A DNA stretch of 64,000 nucleotides from NCBI GenBank assembly GCA_012064385.1, contig QRDG01000918.1, positions 310,001 through 374,000 on the forward strand, in the 5' to 3' direction. The notes below the pieces were generated by a model that was given only the letters and a program-made list of their open reading frames with translations, did no database searches and had not been told where the DNA came from. The DNA comes from Puccinellia tenuiflora. Lineage: Eukaryota > Streptophyta > Magnoliopsida > Poales > Poaceae. Shown one piece after another: positions 55,441-64,000 of the stretch (position 1 is the stretch's first letter; every line of letters starts with the position of its first letter). The translations under genes were made by a program, and so were the position numbers.

Positions 55441-57090
55441 TAATTTAGCAATATCACCAATATCATTTAAACCACTAAATCTTTCATCTGCCCTCAGATT
55501 GTCAATGTATATGCTAAGCTGGTGACGGAGAGCAACCAATTGCATTGCATCAAAATCATCCGGATAAAACTCAGCTAACTTCACTAAGCTCTCCAAGTTA
55601 AAGGCAGCAAATGCGTCTTTTGGGTCGAAAGAGGCCATATGAATAAACAATGCAGAATTTACCTCATTGAAACGGTCATCAAACTCTTGAAGTTGCCAAT
55701 CAATAACAGAGGTAAGACAATCTGTCCGGTAATGCTGAAGGTTTGTGATATTGGTTCTTTGACGTGGTCTATGTCGATTAACATATTCATCTGGCATGTT
55801 AAGGCTAGGAATATCATGTTCTTCACAAAATAAATATACCTTCTCAAGAAGTGGTTCCCAACCATCATCTCTTAGTCGCTGCAGTTCATTCCTTGTTGAC
55901 TTGACATTTGACATGGCATTAAGGATATCCAGGTCCTTCTGCTGCAAGCAACGTGACAAAGTATCCGCACTTCCTAGTATATGCAACATCATGTGCAAAT
56001 AAAATACAAAATCAAAGGTTCCAAAAAATGATAAAAGTCCACGTGCTTGACTTTTCTTCCCATCCTTTTTGCCTTCTTTCGCAACATATTTAAGAACACT
56101 AACAAGAGTTGGGAACAAATTAACTAGGCTCGAGAGGGTTCTAAAATGAGATCCCCAACGAGTGTCTTTGGCTCTTTGAAGAGATTGATCTTGATGTAAC
56201 CCGGTCCCTGTACCAATTTTTCCACTTCCTATGGCTGCTTGTATAATCTCTCTATGTTTCTCTCTAATCATGTCTTTTCTTTTGCATGACCCTCCAACAA
56301 CATTGACCAATGTTGATATCATGTAGAAAAAATCAGCAATATCATCATTCTTTTTTGCTACCGCCACAATAACTAGTTGTAGTTGGTGAGCAAAACAGTG
56401 CACATAATAGGTTGAGCTATTCTCTTCTAGAATTTTAGCTTTCAAACCATTGAATTCACCTCTCATGTTACTTGCTCCATCATAACATTGGCCTCTAACT
56501 TGCTTTAAGCTTAACCCAATATCAACAAATAATTTCTCTAGAGCAGACTTGAGACAAATTGCCAATGTTTCCTTTACATGGACAACTCAAACTAATCGTT
56601 TTAGAATTAGTCCTCGCTTGTCAACATACCTCAAGACAACATCCATTTGTTCTTTGTCGGACACATTGGAAGCCTCGTTGATCAACAAACTGAACACATC
56701 ACCACCAATGTCTTCAATAATAGAATTTAATGTTATCTGCAAAACAATAATAAAAATTATTAGCCATCCACCATAGTCTGTAAACCATTTTGAATTGAAT
56801 CTTCATGGTGAATCCCCGATGATCTTTTGTGGATATTTAAAGCTAGGTTGTAGCCTGTAAGGTCCTCTTGTTAAATAGATTCTCCTTATCTCATCTTGTT
56901 TCCTCGGATTTTTGGTGTACCGTGGAATTCTTTTCCGATCAGCCGGATCATAAGGTAGGTCATCCAAATTAATTTCTGTGGGGAGACTAGCAGAACTTGA
57001 TCCGTAATCTTGCCCAATTGCAGGCCCTGGTCGCCTAGATGTTTCGGCATCAACATATGTCCTTTTCCTTTTCACCACAAACCGATCCAT
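55426..57090 (-). pseudogene. hAT transposase body (copy A, DUF4371-type)
   Basis: Minus strand. 57090-56803 encodes the leader (MDRFVVKRKRTYVDAETSRR) and a degenerate zinc-finger-side stretch, DLPYDPADRKRIPRYTK and IRRIYLTRGPYRLQPSFKYP, ending in a stop. After a non-coding stretch the body reads DIGGDVFSLLINEASNVSDK (first acidic motif), an in-frame break near 56620, then KQVRGQCYDGASNMRGEFNG (catalytic Asp region), GDTRWGSH-like KDTRWGSHFRTL, and a long Leu-rich helical part to DIGDIAKL at about 55440. The TTF-type finger expected after WFTDYGGW is largely missing. Multiple stops and the loss of the C-terminal domain make it inactive. Confidence 0.85.
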
Positions 57091-57690
57091 GATCTAGAAA
57101 AGAAAAAATTAGACTTCAATGTGGATGGATGGATTGATTACTAGGAAACTACAAGCAACTATTGTATATATGCCTGTACATAGGGCTTGGCTGTACAGGA
57201 GTTTGGACAAGAAAATACAATTCATCTAAGAAGAGAAGTATACATTACATGTTGGCTGTTGCGGTCGTTGCCGCCCTGCTCCGGCTCCGGTCGGCCGCCG
57301 CTCCCCTGCGTCCGCGTCGGCACAGCATGAGATCATTTTTTTTTTTTTGCCTCGTTGGCTGAGAGGCGGAGAGATTGGAGGAGAAAACTGGGGTTTCTCG
57401 TTGCGTCAATGCGTCGTTTGGACTGGAGAGTTCGATCGAGGCGGCCAGTCTCCACATCACGTACATCACGGACAACTACTATGGGCTACCTTTTCCGAAT
57501 TTCTTTTTTCAAGCCCATTATAAATTGTTTTCATCATGTGATGTTGTGCAGCCTGGTATTAATGGGGTCAGCCAAAGTTTTGGGTTGGGTTTAGACTACA
57601 AATTTCTTTGGGCTTATTCATAGTTACGTGAAAGGCATTGATGTCAGCTGCACCCAATCCTTGAACTGCAGCTCCGTCCCTGCTTACAGC

Positions 57691-59005
57691 CGGGACTCGC
57701 TGACGGATCGCAAGATCCGCCAAACCAGCCTCGGGCCGATCACCTCCGACGGAGAAGATGACCACCACCGCCACACCCAGGGTCGCAGCCCCGGGCCCTC
57801 GTGATGCGGATCAAGGAAAGCTTAAACAAAATCGGCGCTGTGCCTATTGCCAGAGATGATCTGCTTACGTTCGCACGAGGGACTTGCACTAGCTAGAACA
57901 CGTACGTCACTAGCTAGTACGTAGTAGTATAAAAATCTGTCAGTGTCGGGCGGAAGAGGTGAAACGCGGTTACTGGCAACCAATTCTCACGCCGACGCGG
58001 CAACTCACTTCTTTGACAAAGCCTGCCGTGAAGACGAAGACCATGAGAGAGATCGTCCACCGCCGTCGTCCTCGAGTGGACGGCCAACTAATTAGTACTC
58101 CGTAGCTGCGTAGAACTGGCGATATATCTCGATCTGCATGCATGTAGCAGGGCATTGGGGTTTCTCTCCGCAGACTATCTATCAGACGTTCGCAGCATCA
58201 GCTCAAAGGAAAAATGTTCAGGCCAAGGATGGCATCTTAATTAAGCAAGTATAGGATAGTAGGCGTTCCTTCCGGCAAGTCTATTAGTGGTAAACAGGTG
58301 TACGTGCATATATTCCTTCTTCGAACCGTCGAACCTATCCAGTGTTAACACGTCTTACATCCTAGGTAAGCTTAGCTCATACTAAATCAATCTTAGGGCC
58401 AGATGGGGCGAGGACCACTTTGTGATCACATGGCACGCAGCCACCACATATATGCATAGATCTCCTCGGCGTTCAACAGCATCCTGCCACGAACGAAAGA
58501 GCTAGTCGCCTACCCTCCCTAATTTAACCCAAAAACAGCAAAAGCATCACGACCAACGGCAATTTGTTTTCTCCCCCGACGCCATGGCTGTCGCCGCGCG
58601 CGGCCAGCGAGGGTATGCACACACATGGCCTATGGGCATATCGTTCCCGGCTACACTGCTGGTTTGAGCAGGAGTATTATCGTATGACGTGGAAAAAGGG
58701 TCGTGGTTCTGTATGTCGTATGACTATTGTAGGTCGCTCAACAAACTACTCCCCTCGGATCTGAATTATAAGATGTCGTTATTATTTTAATATGGATTAT
58801 ATACAGACGCGAAGATACACTAAAACAGGTCTAAATACACACGGTTAAAAAAAAATTATACATATGGACGGTCCCCTGAAGTACATCATATGCGTTAATA
58901 GAGATATACTGCCTTTTTTGGGCCATGTGAACCGAGTACAAATTAACCATGTTCACTAGTGGCACATGGTATATGTAGGATCATTTATCAAGGACGTTAA
59001 GGTCC
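57691..59005. other. Resumed host repeat, then spacer
   Basis: The first about 120 bp continue the retroposon split by the hAT. Around 58745-58870 one end of a Stowaway-like sequence (CTACTCCCCTCGGATCTGAA) appears without a partner. A short frame at 58584 (MAVAARGQRG) leads to stops and has no domain. Confidence 0.4.
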
Positions 59006-59014
59006 AATCACCAC

Positions 59015-59089
59015 AGAGGGCAGCTACGCCAATCACGGTTTCTATCGTCCAATTATACCTCCGAGCAACATCAAAAAAAAAAAAAAAAA
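59015..59089 (+). mobile_element. Short poly-A insertion
   Basis: About 55 bp followed by a pure run of about 19 A. AATCACCAC flanks it at 59006-59014 and 59090-59098. It is a minimal retroposon or pseudogene tail of unknown source. Confidence 0.6.
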
Positions 59090-59339
59090 AATCACCACGG
59101 CACGAGTGTGAGACACCCCCCGGGTGACTCACTCAAGAATGGAGTGATGAGAGCGATCCTACACAACTCAAATGGCTTCTTCATTGGTGCTAGCAACAAG
59201 CTTCTTGTGCAGGTTCAAGATGTTGATACTACATAATCCATGTCATCACACCATATACTATATTAAACTCTGCAACTATGTTAAACGGCCGTAATCAGCT
59301 CACTAGAGAACCCGTGACAACGTCCTCTCTACACCTCCC

Positions 59340-60544
59340 GAGAGAATCGAACAAGGCGGTGAATGTGTTGGGGTATTTTTCTGACGAGTATATTTTTTAT
59401 CGAAGGATCGCGCTTGGAAGATCTAGATGGTAGCACATAGGAGTGATAATTGAGCAGAACTATTGATTGTATTGATTTGATACAGGGATTACAGCGTATA
59501 TAAAGTAGTCACCCAACCGACATAGCTTAGAGGTAGGAGTCCTATTACAATACGTATTTGGAGTCCTAATACAACGAGCACTATAAGATTATGCATAGAA
59601 ACATCATTGTCCAACATGGGAGGGTAAAACCAAATGGGGAAATGTTAGATCACTCTCTAAATGAATAACCGGTAAACCCCCAAAATCTAAAACGCAATAA
59701 ATCTTTCATACGAAATCCGTTTTTGATGAACTTGAGCTTGTATTGAAGATCAAGAAAAGCTCTAAAATATCATCTAGATAAAAGCCACATAAGAATAGGC
59801 AATGGAGATTTTGGTATGGGTAGGAAGGTGTGAACCTTTCCTCACTAGTGAATCGGTAAAATCTCCACCACCGAAAACACAATAGACGATGCAACGAAAT
59901 CCGTTTTCGGTGAACTTGGTCTTGTCATGACAAGCACGACAAGCACCAAAACCACACCACGATAAGAGCCAATAAGAACCAATAAAGATGATTGGAAGAA
60001 TGCAAGGATGCAAAGGTTTGACTTCTCTACGACCGATACACTAAAGCTAACTTGAGAGCCCCTCTTGATAGTACGGTTACCTATCCTAAAACACGGTCTC
60101 CCAACTAGACCGCGAGACCGGTAAAATAGAAACCCTATCAAGATCATACCTTTGCCTTGCGCATTCCACTTGAGCTAGATGATGACGATCTTGATCTCCT
60201 CTCAAGTGGATCACCTTTCTTTGCCTTGCGCATTCCACTTGAGCTAGATGATGACGATCTTGATATCTTCTCAAGTGGATCACCTTTCTTTGCCTTGCGC
60301 ATTCCACTTGAGCTAGATGATGACGATCTTGATATCCTCTCAGGTGGATCACCTTTCTTGATTACGCTCCGCTCGGTGAAGCCTCGCATATTGCTCCCCC
60401 ATACACCAATATGGGAGAGACACTCTTTCGCATATCTTCACAAGCCCTTATCTTGTATGTTGATCAACTTGCACTTAGCCTTGATCAACATATAATCTTC
60501 TTCTTTTAGCCTCGACTCCAACATATGGAGTACAAGCATTCCAT
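59340..60544 (-). pseudogene. LTR-retrotransposon remnant with Ser-rich gag-like frame
   Basis: Minus-strand frames with LTR-like non-coding sequence at 59340-59700. At 60360-60620 there is a frame with LESRLKEEDYMLIKAKCKLI and, after a frame change, GFTERSVIKKGDP leading into three 23-residue Ser-rich repeats. The left boundary is not defined; on the right it is cut by the CACTA end at 60545. The superfamily is not resolved. Confidence 0.5.
60147..60358. repeat. 69-bp coding tandem repeat (3 copies)
   Basis: Three units of 69 bp beginning CTTTCTTTGCCTTGCGCATT; on the minus strand each encodes KKGDPLERISRSSSSSSSGM plus RKA. The length is a multiple of three and the frame is preserved through all copies. 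Confidence 0.85.
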
Positions 60545-60940
60545 CACTAGTGGAGACTGGACCTATTGTCCCGGGCCGTGAGGGGCATTTGTCGCGGTTG
60601 ACCAACCGCGACAGCGGAGGCGGGACTAAAGGTCCAACCATTAGTCGCGGACCTGTCACCAGCCGGGACAAATGGTCCTCATCCTGGGTGTGCTAGGGGG
60701 CAGAACCTTTAGTCGCGGTTCGTATAACGGGCCGCGACTAATTGTTATCTGCCGCGGCAGAAATTTGGGCACTTTCTGTGCCGCGGCAGAGAGTTCATTT
60801 TGGTTAGGGTTTAGGGTTTACTAATTCTCTGCCGCGGCAGAAATTTGGGCACTTTCTGTGCCGCGGCAGAGAATTCATTTTGTTTCATTTTCTTCATTTC
60901 AAAATAGTTTTCGTATATTTCTACGCTACCACATACAGTA
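60545..60940. mobile_element. CACTA element end (fragment 1)
   Basis: Starts CACTAGTGGAGACTGGACC and carries GTCCCGGGCC and several GTCGCGG-type subterminal repeats (GTCGCGGTTGACCAACCGCGAC). It contains two copies of a block starting CTGCCGCGGCAGAAATTTGG (about 60750 and 60830). It is interrupted at 60941 by a second CACTA element. Confidence 0.8.
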
Positions 60941-61039
60941 CACTAGTAGAAAAAGGGGCATTGGTCCCGGTTCCAAAGGGGCATTGGTCCCGATTCATAC
61001 ATAGAAACATATGCCCACACGTCGAGATCACGTTCAAGT

Positions 61040-62500
61040 TACTAGACCGACATCACGTTTCTCACACGTCCAGATCACGTCAATTACATTGGAGGCAAAA
61101 AATAATTGCTTTTGTGATAAAATTCTCCAGTTTTCTTCAGGACCTCCGAGTTCAAAAATCCCGCCAATTCCTCTTGAATTGCTTTTAGGCGCTTCGCTGG
61201 TATGAGCAGGTCCCGCATTCGCTCCATCTAGATCAATATGAATATGTGAGTTGTTTATAACTGTATATATGAAATCATAATAAAATAATTTATGAATGGA
61301 ACTCAACACAATATGGTAATAAAAAATTGCGCAGAGTGTATACATACATAAGCTGTTCTTTGTTCTCTATTCCGCTCACTGACAAAAGAGCGCATGTACT
61401 CAAAAACGTAGTATGCACATAAATTTGTCCCCTGTTGCTGCCTCTCACACCACTTTACAGAAAATAGAATTTAATCAAACAATAATCAAGCATGATAATG
61501 GTATTGAAACTACAATTAAAGAGTTGTGCGGACCTATATATACAGTACTACTTAACTTGGTGGTATAAAAATACAACTTCGGTTTCCATTCCCCTGGAAC
61601 CTTCACAATGAACCGTTTCCAAACCCTGGCCGCCAAAAGAAAATGATTAAAGGAGTTATTAATTACTTAATATCAGAAAATGAATGAAAGAGGACGATAT
61701 AGAGCGATAATGATTAAAATTACCTCTGGAGCATATCTTGCAAGCTTTGGTACTCTTCCATGTTTTTCCTTAACGAGTCCATGACTTGAACGACTCCTTG
61801 GTCAACTCTAATGATTAGCAGAATCCAGTAGGAACTGCGCACGTTTATATGTCCATAACTCATCGATTACATTAAACATGGAGTAAGCAAAATAGAATGT
61901 GTAGAAGGTACAATAACACTCACTGTAAGACGTAAGAAAAAAGTATTTCTTCGCAAGTATTTAGTTTCACTAACCACCGGAACAAGTTATTCTCTGTGTC
62001 CTCGGGATGGTTATTTACGGTCACTTCATTAATATAAATATGGGTCAATGAACCCGATGTCATAGATGCGGCGTTCCCTGCATTCGACAATCTTCATTCT
62101 ACAGTACAAAAAAATGCAGTGAGATAATTACAGGCAACGAACGAGCAGAGCTAGAGACTTAATTAAATTGCAGAAATAAATTACTTACAAACAATAGCAA
62201 CTAACGAGGGATTTGTCGAGGGAGTCTTGATTGAATAACTGAAAAATTTCACAAAACGGAATATACATCGCGTCATCCGTGAAGTAATGCTCTTTCTTAT
62301 ATGACACCCAGAAGTACTCATGCCCGGCCGCTACGGCTTTCTCGTACCACAGATGCAATCGACGCAATTGTGTTGTTAGAGAATTGACCTGCTCAGGTCT
62401 GACCAGGGACTTCCCGTAGACATATGTCCATGCATACTGATACTCTTGGGGGCCGCCTATGGTGGCAGTGTCGTGGTGAACTTTCTTATCGGATATCACC
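61040..62500 (-). pseudogene. CACTA-associated Ulp1-like cysteine protease, decayed
   Basis: Minus-strand fragments in order from the right: KKVHHDTATIGGPQEYQYAW with VYGKSLVRPEQ...QLRRLHLWYE, then HYFTDDAMYIPF and IFQLFNQDSLDKSLVS (62500-62190); ECRERRIYD...FIDPY and INEVTVNNHPEDTENNLFRW (about 62100-61980); RVDQGVVQVMDSL (about 61800, the Asp of the triad); WKRFIVKVPGEWKPKLYFYT (about 61620-61560); CERQQQGTNLCAYYVFEYM (about 61440-61390, the Cys); QEELAGF (about 61180). Frames are split by introns and possible lesions; the start and transposase are not seen. Such proteases are common cargo of plant CACTA elements. Confidence 0.75.
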
Positions 62501-63077
62501 TTCAGCGGGGAGATCGGCTGTTTTGCCTGTTCTCCGATTGTTTCTTACCACAATATTTTGCTAACACAAATTGTTTCTAACACTAACAGTAACTAAAATT
62601 CCTAACATAATTTTTTGCTAACATAAATGGATCCTAACACTAACACTAACAATATTTCCTAACATAATTTTTTGCTAACACAAATGAGATGAAGAAAGAG
62701 GCGGAACTAAAATTTACTATACAAATAACTAAAATTCCTATGCCGAGCATATATAGTACTATACAATTTACTATATACAAATAACTAAAATTCCTATGCC
62801 GGGCATCTACAAAATTTCTATGCACATATTTTCTCCACCGACACAATTTGCATACAATTCTCCACCGTCTATTTTGCATATCTAACACAAAACTAAAAAA
62901 ATCATCTAAAAATTGCATCTAATGAATTCAAACTATGCAAATATCAAAATGGTACTGAAAAATTGCATCTACTAAATTTAAACCACTCACAAAATTTTCC
63001 TAACAATTGGGCTAATATAGCTATGCAGGGGACGGAAATTACCTCGATCCGGTGGAAGCGGCGGCCGGCGTGGGGGG

Positions 63078-63352
63078 GATTCCGGCGACGGCGGACTTCT
63101 GGCGCGACACCAGAGCGTGGCGGAGCAGCGCAACGGGGAGAGGCCGGCCGGGGCGCGCGGCCGGGGATGGAGAGGGAGCGCGGCGTCCATGGGGAGCGAC
63201 GGCGTGGGGAGGGATTCCGGCGACGGCGGACTTCTGGCGCGACACCAGAGCGTGGCGGAGCAGCGCAGCGGGGAGAGGCCGGCCGGGGCGCGCGGCCGGG
63301 GATGGAGAGGGAGCGCGGCGTCCGTGGGGAGCGACGGCGTGGGGAGGGATTC
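63078..63352. repeat. 135-bp GC-rich tandem repeat
   Basis: The unit beginning GATTCCGGCGACGGCGG starts at 63078, recurs at 63213 and begins a third time at 63348 (GATTCCGGAGCGACG), giving a period of 135 bp. It lies in the presumed untranslated part of the CACTA element. Confidence 0.85.
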
Positions 63353-63626
63353 CGGAGCGACGACGCGGCAGCCTGGCGGCAGGGGAGAGGGCGGCGGCGT
63401 CGGGGAGAAGAACTTGGAGAGAATGAAAAGAATTTGGAGGAAACCGCTCAAATCCTCGCGGAAAGGACCTTTGGTCCCGGTTCCAGCCACGAACCGGGAC
63501 CAAAGACCCTTTGGTCGCGGTTGGTAACACCAACCGGGACCAAAGGTCTGTCCGGGCCGCGAAATATTGCGCGCGAAGCCTAGCGGGCCTTTGGTCCCGG
63601 TTGGTGTTAAGAACCGGGACCAATGG

Positions 63627-64000
63627 TCTTTTTTTGTTTCTTATTTCTAGTTTCTTTTTCTGTTTTCTTTTTTGTTTCTTTTATATACTTTGTTTTCTTT
63701 TCTAAATATATGAATTTTTACATGCTTTTGGAATTGTTTTTTTCTAGTTTATTTTAAAATGTTCCAATATTTAAAAAATGTTCCAATATTTGAAATTCAT
63801 TATCTTTTTATTATTTAAAAATTCATATATTTTTATAGTTTCATTTAATTATTTGAAAATCATGTTATAAATTCAATATCTTTTCATCTGTTTATCAGAA
63901 AAATGCAATTAAAATATCAATATTCATTAATTAAACTTATATATTCATTGAAATCCGAAGGAGGCGGGCCGTCCCCCTCGTACCTGGCGAGACCCAATAT
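63627..64000. other. AT-rich CACTA interior or flank
   Basis: T-rich and A-rich sequence with no frame, ending in a short GC-rich stretch at the window edge. Not resolved. Confidence 0.3.

Larger units (their letters stand above)
52949..57682 (-). mobile_element. Complete hAT transposon (copy A) with nested inverted copy
   Basis: The element begins CAGGGACGAATC and ends GCTCCGTCCCTG. CTTACAGC flanks both sides (52941-52948, 57683-57690), a perfect 8-bp hAT duplication. Reading the minus strand it carries a transposase of the DUF4371/ZMYM1-like type. Its C-terminal dimerisation domain is cut off from the body by copy B (53562-55440), a partial relative in the opposite orientation. Total length 4734 bp including copy B. 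Confidence 0.93.
60941..64000 (-). mobile_element. CACTA transposon (fragment 2), runs off the window
   Basis: Starts CACTAGTAGAAAAAGGGGCA with TTGGTCCCGG repeats, the typical Triticeae CACTA terminus. The interior has a decayed Ulp1-like protease gene on the minus strand (61040-62500). At 63466-63626 the subterminal motif GGTCCCGGTT and its complement AACCGGGACC recur several times, which marks the other terminal region, but no second CACTA/TAGTG was seen before the window end. The right limit is therefore open. Confidence 0.8.

Noticed and set aside
58564..58764. MAVAARGQRG-type start near 58584
   Set aside because: Stops soon and shows no domain or splice continuation.
63039..63623. Long minus and plus frames in the GC-rich CACTA part
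   Set aside because: Created by the 135-bp repeat and subterminal motifs; Pro/Arg-rich translations on both strands are shadows.
1..64000. CRISPR arrays, bacterial operons, rRNA or tRNA genes
   Set aside because: No spaced direct-repeat array, no rRNA sequence, and no complete tRNA cloverleaf was seen; the tRNA-like boxes belong to the SINE.

Overview
The window looks like a nuclear segment of a Triticeae grass (wheat, Aegilops, barley or rye type). It has intron-rich plant genes separated by nested, mutually interrupting transposable elements typical of Triticeae: Stowaway and Tourist MITEs, CACTA with GGTCCCGG subterminal repeats, copia, RTE-type and other LINEs, Helitron and hAT. There are no bacterial features. 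The assignment rests on gene and repeat character, not on a database search.

Four host genes are supported. (1) A MORC6/DMS11-type GHKL ATPase on + (1056-15268): 20 exons whose splice phases all fit, but the exon(s) for the N-terminus are not found. (2) TOC1/PRR1, the evening clock pseudo-response regulator, on + (38743-40951): six exons, 515 aa, with an Evening Element upstream. (3) NOP10, the 64-aa H/ACA snoRNP subunit, on - (43496-44884): three exons. (4) An R2R3-MYB factor on - (47031-48148): three exons, 263 aa.

Layout. 1-15.3 kb is MORC6, its introns loaded with MITEs, short retroposons, a copia remnant and a decayed RTE LINE. 16-18.3 kb holds two LINE fragments. 18.4-23.9 kb is a Helitron with A|T insertion context; it carries a SINE, a broken membrane-protein gene fragment, and a snoRNA transcription unit (telo box, site II, TATA, and a box C/D snoRNA whose two guides match adjacent 18S rRNA segments). 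25-31 kb is a LINE split by a gag-only copia-like LTR element. 31.4-34.4 kb is a copia pol remnant split by a solo LTR. 35.3-38.1 kb holds two Tourist MITEs and a 2.1-kb PIF/Harbinger element carrying a broken Myb/SANT ORF1, ending about 650 bp upstream of the TOC1 start codon. 38.1-48.3 kb is the gene island. 48.3-52.9 kb is AT-rich or degenerate repeat. 52.9-57.7 kb is a hAT transposon interrupted by an inverted 5' half of a relative, giving an almost 1.9-kb-arm inverted repeat. 59-64 kb is an LTR-element remnant cut by two CACTA ends, the second element carrying a decayed Ulp1-like protease gene.

The host genes do not form a pathway. MORC6 (RNA-directed silencing) and the inverted hAT duplication (a potential dsRNA source) are linked only by theme. 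NOP10 and the Helitron snoRNA both concern snoRNPs, but of different classes.
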